A model generated the notes under the pieces. The model saw only the letters and a program-made list of their open reading frames with translations, ran no database searches and had not been told where the DNA came from. The translations under genes were made by a program, and so were the position numbers. A stretch of DNA of 64,000 nucleotides from Bubalus kerabau (lineage: Eukaryota; Chordata; Mammalia; Artiodactyla; Bovidae), in assembly GCF_029407905.1 (NCBI RefSeq), contig NC_073646.1, forward strand, positions 15,456,001 to 15,520,000, given 5' to 3'. Below, one piece after another: positions 43,501 to 55,500 of the stretch. Position 1 is the stretch's first letter, and every line of letters starts with the position of its first letter.

Positions 43501-46500
43501 CCTCTTGATGAAAGTGAAAGTGGAGAGTGAAAAAGTTGGCTTAAAACTCAACATTCAGAAAACGAAGATCATGGCATCCAGTCCCATCACTTCATGGGAA
43601 ATAGATGGGGAAACAGTGGAAACAGTGGCAGACTTTATTTTTGGGGGCTCCAAAATCACTGCAGATGGTGACTGCAGCCATGAGATTAAAAGACGTTTAC
43701 TCCTTGGAAGGAAAGTTATGACCAACCTAGATAGCATACTGAAAAGCAGAGACATCACTTTGCCAACAAAAGTCTAGTCAAGGCTATGGTTTTTCCAGTG
43801 GTCATGTACGGATGTGAGAGTTGGACTGTGAAGAAGGCTGAGCGCCAAAGAATTGATGCTTTTGAACTGTGGTGTTGGAGATCCAACGAGTCCATTCTGA
43901 AGGAGATCAGCCCCGGGATTTCTTTGGAAGGAATGATGCTAAAGCTGAAACTCCAGTACTTTGGCCACCTCATGCGAAGAATTGACTCATTGGAAAAGAC
44001 TCTGATGCTGGGAGGGATTGGGGGCAGAAAGAGAAGGGGACGACAGAGGATGAGATGGCTGGATGGCATCACCGACTCGAATGACGTGAGTCTGAGTGAA
44101 CTACGGGAGTTGGTGATGGACAGGGAAGCCTGGCGTGCTGCAGTTCATGGGGTCGCAGAGTCGGACACGACTGAGCGACTGAACTAATGAACTAATGGGA
44201 TGTAGAACTCTCAGAGTGAACCCTGATGAAAACTGGGGACTCCAGGGGACTTTCCTCCTGGTCCAACGGCTAAGACTCTGCACTCCCAATGCAGGTGGCC
44301 CAGGGTGGATCCCTGGTCTGGGAACTAGATCCCACATGCCGCAACTAAAGATCCTGCATGCTGAAACGAAGATCAAAGATCCCATGTGCCTCAACTGAAG
44401 CAAAGCACAGCCTCCCCACCCCCCCCCCCCAAAAAAGAAGAAGACTGTTTAAAAAAAACAGCTGTGGCCTTCAGGTGCTAGGATATAGGCTCATTGCTCG
44501 TGACACACGCAGCACTGGGGGGATGTTGATAGTGACCTAGGCCATATACATGTGGACGCGGGGGTGTATTTCTATACCTTCTGCTCAATTTTGCTGTGAA
44601 CCCAAAACATAAAGCTATCTTAAAAAAAGAGAGAGAGAGAAGTTAGGGGGCATTGATGGTGGGGAAATGGTCCAGGACCCACCTCCTCTGGGGGTTGGGA
44701 GGAGGGCAGCGGCAGCCATGTGGGGGTGCTGGAAGCCAGCAGCAGCCAGACTTTGGAGTGGTCCTCTGCTTGGGGGAGGGAGAGTCCAGCTGACCTGCTG
44801 CCCACCCAAGCGCTCAGGTGCCCCCAAACCTGGGGCCCAACATTCTGCCTTTGCCAATGAGGCTGGGAGAGACTCTAAGGGGTCTGTAAAAGTAGGGACT
44901 TCCCCAGCCACAGCTTAAGGATGCAGGTCTGTGTTTGCAGCCAGGACCATTGCACAGATGTTCAGGAAGAGAGGATGAGCCCGGGTGTGTAGGTGAGGCA
45001 GCCCCGAGGCACTCTTGGCTGCAGCTGGAGGATGGAGCGGAGTACCTTGGAGACAGCCCAGGAGCCCGAAGACCCAGCCCCGCAGGGCCGCGTGAGTCTG
45101 CTGCCCGTCCACGGTGGGGTCGTCTGCCCACAGGCTCAGCCAGTAGCCACGGCAGAAGGAGGCCACTTGCTGGCAGAGGAAGAGGAAAAGCGCGTAGAGG
45201 CAGAGTGGTGTGCCCACCGCTCGTAGGTAGGTCAGGTACATGGTAGCCTTCACCTATAGCACACATAGGAGAGATGGGGCAGAGCGAGGCCCCAGGGGGA
45301 GACAGGAAGGGTCAGGTGGGGCTCCCAAAGCATGCCAGCAGGCAGACAGAGCCACCATGCAGTACCTCCCGCCTGGAGCACCACCTCCCCCCAGGCCCGC
45401 CTGGTCTCAGGACCCCCTTCCTCTATGGCTCCCAGGTGGCCAGTGGGAGCCTTAACGGGGACAGGTGGTGGTACTTCCTGGGTTGGGAGTGGTTATTTGA
45501 ACACCTACTATGGACAGGCATGTGTCTCCATCCTCATACTTCCCACTTGAGAGATGAGGAACTGAGACGCAGAGTGGGTCATTTATTTAAGGTCTAGTTC
45601 CTACAAATATGAAATTCTGCATGCAGCTGCACCCAGAATGAACTTGTTCAAACATCCATCTGACCCCGCTCTGCTGTTGCTGACCTGCCCTTGACTTTCT
45701 CTTGCTCGCAGAAGAAATTCCGAACCTCAGTACACCCTCTGACCTCACCCGCCCGCTATGCACTATCTGCCGGTCTCATGGGATCCTTCTCTCTGGCTTC
45801 TTCTCACTTCAAGGCCTTGATCCTTGCTGTTCCCCCTGCCTGCAATGCTCTTCGCTGCTCTTTCCATGGCTGGTTCCTTCACCTCCTTCAGGGATGTCAA
45901 ATGTCACTCCTCAGAGCATCCTATCCAAGCAGGCCCCCGACTCTTGGTTCGTCCCTATCTCATCACTTTTCTTTATTTTCTTTACAGCATCTATCATTAT
46001 CTGATATCACCTTTCTTATTAGCCTAATTGTTTCCTAACCCCACCACCACTGGCCTGCAATCTCCACCAAGGCAGAAACATCATCTGGCACACAGTGGGA
46101 GTTCTGAAAATGTTTGCTGGATGGATGAGTAGGTGGATGGTTGAGTGGACGAATGCGTGAGTGAACAGGTAGATGGGTGGGTGGAAGAGTAAAAGAGTGG
46201 GTCTGTAAGACGCTGGGTGGATAGACGGATGGCAGGATGGGTGGATGACTGGGTGAGTGAAGAGTTGGATGGCTGGGTGAGATGGATAGAAGCCTGAGTA
46301 GATGGGTGGGTGAGTGGGTGGAAAGGAAAATGGATGGATGAATGAATGAATAGGTAGGGAGTGGGTGGGTGGACAAAGCAGCATAGGAAAGAAGAAATAC
46401 TGTAAACTTCAGATTCAGACTGTCCTAAGTTTGAGTCCCGAGTGGTCACTTGCTAGCTGTGAGAACACAGACAAATCTCTAAGCTCCTTACGGACTCAGT

Positions 46501-49500
46501 TTCTTCCTCCCTAAAATGAAGCCATCATCATCATCTGAGTCTATGGTGGCTGTGAACATTAAGGAGTATGAGGTGTCTGGAATCTTACGTGGCACATAGC
46601 AGGTGTTCAATAAAGGTGAGTCGTGCCCCCCAGCCTCTTCCCGCACCCAGTGCTGTGTGAGCTGGGAGGTCTCGAGCCCTGGGCGGCAGCAGCAGCCGTG
46701 GATGTGGGGTGAGGGGAGCACAGATGGTTACCCTGCCATACTGAGCGCCGTCCTTTCCTTTCGGCTGTCCTGGCCCCTCAGGATCATCCAGCGGAAGCCC
46801 TGTCTGGGCCTCTAAGGCAGCGCTGTCCTTCTCAGGCACTAACTTCACGAACCTGTCATTTAGAGCAAATGAGGACGAATCAGTGTCTCTCCTCATGGGG
46901 TGTATGGTAGCCACTGAGCCACTCACTCACTCATTCATTCATTCAACTAACACTGTGAGCACCAATTAGGTGCCACGCTCCCATTCTCCATCTGCAGTGC
47001 CAGCTAGATGCCACCTATTACCCCAGAGTCGACCAAGCCTGTTCTTCCAATGCCATCTCACTGAAGGAGCTTCTCGGCTTTCATTTTGGCCTGAGCATTG
47101 CTGCAATCATTTTGCACCTGCTGTTTACTCTCAGATTTGTCAGTCCAGGTTTTCAGGAAGTCTGCCGAACGCTTTCGGATTGTTCCTATTAACTGTGGCT
47201 GAGTAGGCAGATGACCTTAAGTATGAATTGCCATTTACTGTGAAACCATGGGAAGCTGACTAATCTCTCCGTGCCTCAGTTTCCTCAGATGTAAAATGGG
47301 GATAATCTATGTCTGTCTGACTATCAATCATCTATCAACCAATCACCTACCCATCAATCTATTTATTCATCTATCAATTTATCTTTGTGATATTGTGATT
47401 TATGTTAAGAAATATATATTTGGTCTTTGACCCCATCCCTGGCACAGAGCTCCTAAAACCCTTGTAAATTCCTAAGTGAGAAGAGCCTTGAGAGCATCTC
47501 TGTTCTACTGGGATGACTCTGGGTGGGTTCCTGGATGGGGGCTGGTCACCAGAAAAACTAAGCCATGATCAGAAGCTTGGGATTTTCAGCCCCACCCCAA
47601 TTCTCCAGCGAGGGAAGAGGGGTGGGAAGTGGAGTTAATGATGAATCATGCCCACATGGGGAAGCCTTCATAAAGCCCCAGTAATATGGGATTTGGGGTG
47701 CTTCCAGGTTTGCACACACACCCAGAGGTTGACACATGGGGCTCCACGCAGACAGAAGCTCCTGCATGCAGGACCCCCCCCAACCCCAGACCTCGCCCTG
47801 TGTGTCTCTTTATCTGGCTGTTCCGTCTCCTTGATCACATCCTTCAATAAACTGAGTGCTGTGGGCTATTCGGGCAAATTAATCAAACTCAAGGAGGGCA
47901 TGACGCAAGCCCCCGAGTCGTCCCCAAGTAGGACAGAAGTTGTGTGAACCCTGGGGACCTACTACTTGTGACTGGCATCTGAAGTGGGGGGAGCAGGCTT
48001 GAGGGACTGAGCCCTTCACTTGTGGGAGCTGACATTCTCTCCAGGTGGTCAGTGTCAGAACTGAGTTCAATTGTAGGACATCCTGTTGGTGTTGGAGAAT
48101 CGCTTGCTGGGAAGGTTTGCGGGGAGTAGGGGAGCACCCATTTGGTGTCAGAAGTGAATGATGTAGTTGTGTGAGAGCTTCCCTAGTGGTACAGTGGTAA
48201 AGAACCTGCCTGCCAATGCACGAGACACAGGTTTGAACCCCGGGTTGGGAAGATCTCCTGGAGAAGGAAATGGCAACCCATTTCCGTATTCTTGCCTGGA
48301 TAATCCCATGGATAGAGGATCCTGGCGGGCTATAGTCCATGGGGTCGCAAAAGAGTTGGGCACAACTTAGCAATGAAAAGACAACAATGATGGAGAGAAA
48401 GGGGGTTGATGATTAGCAAGTTTTTCCAATACAATATTCATCTACCTGCATCTATGTATCTGTTTTTCTCTGTCTTGCTATTTGTCTACCTACCTACCTA
48501 CTTACCTCTCTATCTATTATCTATCTACCCATCATCTATCTACACGTCTATCTATCTGCTCTTACTTAGGATACTATACATCATGGGCCTGCCCAGTGAA
48601 TGGCCCAGGAGTGCCCTGGGTGACTGGCTGTGATGGGAGGAACTGGGCCCAGCCTCAGGGACTGAGGCCCCTCCACTGCCCCTTGTAGTCCCCCAATGAT
48701 TGGCACTTAAGTTCTCACTCTTCAGTGCCCAGCGGTCTTATTGTTCTGTTTTACAGGGTCACTTTCCATAAAAATGGAGCGCAAAGGTGGCCCATCCCCC
48801 TGCTGCAGATGGCACCTCAGTGAGTCCATCAGTGAGTGGCTAGAGGGAGCTGGAGAAAGGGGGACACCAAGCCTCCCCCTGGTGACCCCGCCAGCACTAA
48901 GTGACGCCAATGCCCCTCAAAGCATGAGCCATAGGGCCTGGCATGGACATTAACAAGCATGGCCCGACTCCTTCTTTGCATCGGCCCTGCCCCGCTGCAG
49001 CCACGAGACAACTCTGACAAACTCCATGGCCTTCATCACACCTGAGGGCAGATTGGTCATTCTGTGAAAGGGACATGTGGGGACTCAGTCATTTTGGCTA
49101 ACTGACCGGCCAGCAGTCTCTGGTGAGTCGTCCTGCACTGGGCCCCGTGGTGGGTCTTTAGCAGGTGTTCAACCCAGAATGGTTGGGGCCGCCCCACCCT
49201 CCTGAAATGCAGGCGGTATAACACAGTGCCTCTGCTTCGGCCTCGGCTTTTGGGCCCTCCCTGTGCTCAGCACCACAGTGAACTCACCTCTCTGATCCGC
49301 CCTCAGGCCTCCCACCTGCAGCAGAGCCTCTGGGGTCCTTGGCACCGGCCCGGGGTTCTGTGTCTGCAAGGTCAAGAGAGCCGCGTCACTCGATGGAGGT
49401 CGGCACCTTGGGGTGTGGATGCTGGCTCTGACGCCTCCACCCATTGAGCGTCTGCATCCTCTCACCTGGCTCCTTCTCTCTCATCCCGTCCTCCCTGGGT

Positions 49501-52500
49501 TCTTCCCGGAACCTCATTCATTCACTCACTTATTCACTTGGCAAAAATAACCAAGCATCTGCTATGAACTTGGGGCTGGGAAACAGCAATAATCACTGCA
49601 CCAAGTCCAACCGCTTGAGTCCCCCCAGTGCCCTTGCACAAGCAGTCCACTGTTTCGGGAATGTTCTTTTCCACGTAGCTCTCACCCAAACTCAGATGTC
49701 GTCTCCCCAAGGAAAGACCCTCCTACCCACCATCCCCCAGGCTGGGAGGGTCCTATCTTCAAGCCTCAGGTGGGTGACACAGTGAATCAATGTTTAGGGA
49801 CTTTACCAGAGTGAGCCACTGCTTAGCAGAGGAGGCGGAGCCTGGGATGGGGGAAAACTGGCTGTGAGCCCCAGCTCTGTCTTTCAGGGGCAGCAAACAG
49901 CATACAGATGGAGGTTCAAAGCCTGACTCTGCCACTTACGAATCAGGTCAACTTGGACCAGTTCTTGAACTTCCGGGCTTCAGTTCTCATCTAAAAAATG
50001 GAGGTTCCCCGTGTCATACATCAAACTCCCACGGGCTATCTATTTTACATATGGTAATACATGTGTTTCAGGCTGATGCTCTGTGACAACCTGGAGGGCT
50101 GGAGTGGGAAGGGATGTGGGAGGGGGGTGCAGGAGGGAGGGAGGGGACATAAGTATGCCCGTGGCTGATTCATGTGGCTGTATGGCCAAGGCCATCACAA
50201 TACTGTAATTATCCTCTGGTCAAAATAAATTTTTTTTTAATGAAGGTAAGTACAGTACTGAGCTCAAAGGTGCTAAGTGGTGATTAAATGAGTTAATGGA
50301 GGTGACCTTGGCAGTTCTTTATCATCACTGTGGCTGAACGTGGATCGCTGACTTTCCTACCAGAACACTGTCAATTTTTCCAGTAAGGACTGTGTTCTCT
50401 GGGTAGCTAGAACCCCTAGCTGGCACACCCGGGGCCTCTGGCCTCAAGGCACCAAGTGACCTCCTTGCTCAGTCTCTGTAGCAGTTACAAACACAGACTC
50501 GAGAGCCAAACACACCCAAGTTCTAATCTTGAGACCCTGGGCAAATTATTTAACTCTCTTCTGGCTGGGTTGCTCCTCTGAAAAGTGGCTGCGATAATTG
50601 CACAACAGGATGGACTCACAGAGCACCCTCGTGAGCACGTTGTGGGCCCCTTCCTGCTCCGACCTGGACCCCGCTGCCGAGCCCCCGCGGCCCCGTCCCC
50701 TTCCTCCTTGGCCACCACGAGGCCGTGGGGGCGCTGGATGCTCTTGGGGTCTGGGTTGGTGGGTCCTGTCTGAGGGCTGGCGGCAGTGGGCGCCTAGAGT
50801 CCACAGTTGTGCCCTGAATCTGCTGCCCTGGCACCCGGTCCTGAGGAAGCTCTCGGCCAGGACATACCATGCAGCGTGGCCCCAGCACAGGGAACCCAAA
50901 GTCTTAACCACTGGACAGCCAGGGAAGTCCCATCCAACAATGCTTCTGATAATGCTACATAACTCAGTAGGATTAATCATGGCATAAATTAATAAACTCA
51001 GGAAGAATCTCCTGCCCCAACACAAACGTCAAACTTTCAAACTGCTGGCAATTCATTGAGCAAGTGCATACCCCCCATCTAATAACAAAATCAAATGATA
51101 CATCTGTGGTACATAGCACCCACAAAAACCACAAAACTTTCTTGCATGGCTGTCTTGAAGATCTGTATGAATACCTACTTATCTATACCTACTTGTTTCG
51201 ATATAAAATGCTATAATTTACTTACCACTAAGTTACATTTGCCAATCAAGAGCTACATTCTTACTGCCTTACTTAGTATATCAAAGTACATCTAGGTATT
51301 CTAGTCTGTTTTCAGTCACTAGGTCATGTCCAACTCTTTGCGATCCCATGGACTGCAGCCCACCAGGCTCTTCTGTCCATTGAATTTTCCAGGCAAGACC
51401 ACTGGAGTGGGTTGCCATTTCCTACCCTAGGGGATCTTCCTGATTCAGGGACCCAACCTGCATCTCCTGTATCGGTAAGCAGATTCTTCACCACTGAGTC
51501 ACCAGGGAAGCCCTCGTACTAAAGTTGACCTTCCCTGAGAGCTCAGCAGGTAAAGGATCTGCCTTCAATGCCAGAGACACAGAGGACGTGGGTTGGATCC
51601 CTGGGTCAGGAAGATCTCCTGGAGAAGGAAATGGCAACCCACTCCAGTCGTCCTGCCTGGAAAATCCCATGGACTGAGGAGCCTGGTGGGCTCAAGTCCA
51701 AAGGGTCACAAAGAGTGGACACGACTGAACAACTATGCATGCATGCACTTGACCTTGGCCAAAAGGCTGAGAAGCTAGTCTAGGGATATCATATTTGGGT
51801 CTTGTTACTCAAAATGTGGTATATTGACCACAACCATCAAAAGCCTTTGAATCCCAGAATCTTTATGGGGAGAGCTTGGCATGGCATTTTAAATGAGTGT
51901 TTCAAGTAAACTTTTGCATCCAAAAGTCTGTGAACCACCACCGTGATGAAGAGATGTGAGCCTGGCTCATGTAAAGACATAGACACATGAAAGCTGGACT
52001 CGTATGCTGCATTTGCATTAAAAAAAAATGAAAAATAAGGAGAAAAAAAAACTGCACAGTGCCTCATAGAGGGGTTGTGAAGACCAAATAAGACAATGCA
52101 TGTTTATAGAAGCACTTAGCACAGTCCCTGGCTCATAGAAAGTTCCACTGGCACCAACTGGGGGACGGGTGGCCTCATGGGAGAGCTGTCTGCCTCTGGC
52201 CTGGGCCTGTAGGGAGGGTGTGGTCTGAAGGCTCCACTATGGCCAGTGGGAGCTGTTTAGCCTCCTCTCCAAGGGTGGCAGAAGCCAGGCACAGAGAACC
52301 AGCAAAGCCCAGCCAGTACCTCCTTCTCCTCCATCTCCTGGCTGGCTGGCTCCATCCAGAAGGCCCACCAGGGCCCCCTTCCTGTGCAGCAGCTCCTGGA
52401 AGGAACCCATCTCTGCAATGGCCCCATCTTCTAGCACCACGATCCAATCAGCCTGGGGCAGGACGTGGAGTGCGTGGGTGACGAGAATCCGAGTCTGGCA

Positions 52501-55500
52501 GGAAGGGATGGAAGTTACACTCACGCATGTGACCACTGGTCCAGAGCTGGGGGAGGGGGCTGGCTGGGGGAGTGTCCTGGGGCTCAGAGTGGGAAGACCT
52601 CCCCTTCTTGTGCTCCTGCCCTGTTTCTGGAAATGGCATGTCCCAACAGAGAAGTAAAGGAGGTCCTTCAACCTGTCTTGAAACCAGAAGACACAGTTCA
52701 CCTGAACCTGGCCAGTGACCTGATGCAGAGCTGTGGTAGTTTAACCACAGGCCCGTAGGCAAGAAATGACTGAAGATGTAAGCCACTGAGATTTGGGGGC
52801 TGTTTGTTATGCAGCATGGTCACAGCAAAAGCTGACCATTACAAAGAGGAAAACTGAATTACAGGAGGGTGGTGGTGGACAGATGTAGGATAGAACTTTA
52901 TCTACCTTTGTACTATGGCCTCTGAGACATTTTTCCAAACTTACCGTGCCCTGGAGCAGCCCATCAGGCCCAATGACCCGGTTGAAAACATGCTGGCCAA
53001 CTTGGGCATCCAGAGCTGCCAAGGGGTCATCCAGGAGGTACACAGCAGCCTTCCTGTAGATGGCCCGGGCCAGGCTCAGCCGCTGCTTCTGGCCCCCAGA
53101 GAGATTCATGCCCTGTGGTGACAAGAGATGGACAGGAACCTGGGTCTACACCTGCAATGCCAGTGTGATGGGGACACGCCTGCTCACCAGAGTGAGCTAT
53201 GGCTCACAGTGCCTGTCCTCCATGGCCACCTCCAACCTGAAGCACTTGCTCTCAAGACAACATGCCCCCAGCCTCCACCTGCCTGGCCTCTACCCTTTCC
53301 AGCCAAGCTTCCTGCATCTGCCTCTCCCTCCCCTTGAGTCCGGATTCTATTCCCATTTCTCCACTGATAAAGCCTTCCTCATGGACACCGGTCACTCCCC
53401 TGTTGCCTAATCCAGTGGGAACTTTTCAGTCCTTATTTTCATTCATTCATCATTCCACTCATATTTACTGCCTGGCTATTATGTGGGGAGAGCTGATGTT
53501 AGGGTGGGGCGTGGAACATTCTAGGTCTACCTCAAAGGGGGATCCAGCAGGATTTGCTGATGGATTAGACATGGGTGTAAGAAAAAGACAGAATCAAGGA
53601 GGACACCAAGGTTTGGGCTCTGAGCTCTTTAAGGATGGAGCTTCCATTACCCAGGATGGGGTGGGTTTCAGGGGAGCAGGGAATGGGAAATCATGTTTGG
53701 TTTAGGATGTGACATAGGTGGACAGAGGTGGACGGCAGCAGGCACCCCACTCCCTCCGCTTGGCTGCAGGACGCCTTGTCTTTCTCCCCAGATGTTCCTT
53801 CTCAGCTGCTCTTTCTGGCTCCTCCAGACCCTTTCCTGGAAACTCTCCTCTTCCTTCCAGGAAACCTTACCCATTTACTTAACTTTATCTCCCATTTTTC
53901 CACTCTCAATCCCTTAATCCAAGGGTCAGCAAATGTGTTCTGTAAAGGGCCAGATAGGAACTATTTAAAGGTTTGCAGGGGCTTCCTTGGTGGTCCAGTG
54001 GTTAAGAAGCCATCTTGCAATGGTTTGATCCCTGGTCTGGGAAGACCCCATATGCTGTGGAGAAACTAAGCCCATGTCCCACAACCACTGAACCCACATG
54101 CTGCAGCTACTGGAGCCCCGTGTACCACAGAGTTCACGCTCTGCAACAAAGAGAAGCCACTGCAGTGAGAAGCCTGTGCACCGCCACTAGGGCAGGCCCC
54201 GCTCTCTGCAGCTAGAGAAAGCCCACGTGCAGCAACGCAGATCCAGCGCAGCCAAAAATAAATAAATAAAGCTTTGCTGCCCCACCCCCACCCTCGTCTC
54301 TGTCACAGCTGCTCATCTCTGCCCCGATCATGCAAGTGCAGCCACGGACCACAGGTAAATGAATGTGTGTGGCTGGGTTCCAATAAAACTTTATTTACAA
54401 ACCCAGCTGGTGGGCTGGATTTGACCTGTGGATCATAGTTTGTCAATCCCAGCCCAACCTGTAGTTCTAGATGCACACATCCTGTTTATTAAACATCTCA
54501 GCCCAGATCTTTTGGTGAGGTCCTGAAAGAGGAAGCAATCTGACCGTTGTCATGCAGAGAGGCAGGGCAGGAGCCTGGGTCACCTCATTCCCAGTTGTTA
54601 GAGAGCCCCCACCCCCTACCCCACCAACCCCTGCCATGTCTCCTGGCCTCTCTTCAGTCTCCATTTTCAACCATTCTCATTAAAGACTATTTATTGAGCA
54701 CTTGCTATGTGCCTGGCCCTGAGCTGGGCCCCTTTCCTCCCCTACTTCCTTGCCCACTCTGTCTCCCCTGTATCCTTCCCTCACAGGTCAGGGCACCAAT
54801 GGCCCTCAGCCACCGTGCCTCCCTGGCCCATGAAGGCCCCCAGGACCCTCACCTGCTCCCCGGTTCGGGTGTGGACCCCTGCAGGGAAGCCATCCACATC
54901 TGGCCACAGGGCACAGGCCTCCAGGACCGTCTCCAGCCACGGTGCATCCAGCTCCTGCCCGAAGCACACGTTGTCCACCACAGACATGTTCTGGACCCAG
55001 GCCTCCTGGGGCACATAAGCCACCGGACCCTAAAAGACAAACAGGCTGATGGGGACAGGGTTGGGAGCAGTTTTGGAGGAGCGGTGGGAGCCAGGTTCTT
55101 GGCAGTGGTGAAAGGCAGAGAGGAGCTTAGCTGTGAGACGGTGAACCGGGAGGAACAGAAGCGGGCGACAGTCCAGTGAACGGCAGGGGCCCGGCCTCAC
55201 CTTGATGCTTACGGACCCCTCCACCCTGGACAGCTCCCCGAGGAGGGCAGACAGCAGGGAGGACTTTCCTGCCCCCACGGGACCGACAACAGCGAGCAGG
55301 CAGCCCTGGGGCACCGTGAGGTTGATCCTGGCAACACAGAAGGGGTGACATGTCCCTGAGAAGGACTCAGCCTGAGTCTGGGCAGAGTTGGTGAACCCCA
55401 GACAACTGGCCTCGGCTCCTGGTAACTCATCCAGGATGGGGGGCCGCTAAGAGGATGTCTGGGGCCCCCTTCCTCTCCCAACCCCTGTATGGCTATGCGA

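Larger units (their letters stand above)
38394..45045 (-). other. ABCC6 intron 22, retroelement nest (6652 bp)
   Basis: The largest intron in the window. Holds a Bov-tA at 38910, an L1 of about 3.4 kb interrupted by two SINEs, a BovB reverse-transcriptase fragment and a CHR SINE. I recognise nothing in about 38450-38900 and 39130-39640. Confidence 0.85.
46853..49287 (-). other. ABCC6 intron 20
   Basis: Holds an old LTR (about 47418-48140), a Bov-tA, a (CTAT)n-like tract at about 48480-48560 and a short (ATCT)-rich patch at 47310-47390. Confidence 0.7.
49364..52319 (-). other. ABCC6 intron 19
   Basis: L1 3' tail at about 50036-50242, a CHR head piece at about 50885-50930, an inverted Bov-tA pair, and a GC-rich patch at 50640-50770 without any recognised gene. 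Confidence 0.7.
53113..54852 (-). other. ABCC6 intron 17
   Basis: Contains an old DNA transposon split by a CHR SINE, and an L2-like piece at about 54680-54760. The stretch 53120-53900 shows nothing recognisable except a MIR/L2-like patch near 53440-53620. Confidence 0.65.

Noticed and set aside
43214..43777. 187-codon reading frame with reverse-transcriptase motifs as a host gene
   Set aside because: It is a 5'-truncated, frameshifted BovB retrotransposon copy with other copies in the window.
50585..50987. GC-rich patch with overlapping frames as a missing ABCC6 exon or CpG island
   Set aside because: It does not match ABCC6 in any frame. The exon needed here (exon 20) is found at 49288-49363 with correct phase, and the patch is short.
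54547..55179. 210-codon + strand frame over ABCC6 exon 17
   Set aside because: It is the antisense shadow of a GC-rich coding exon; no homology in that frame.
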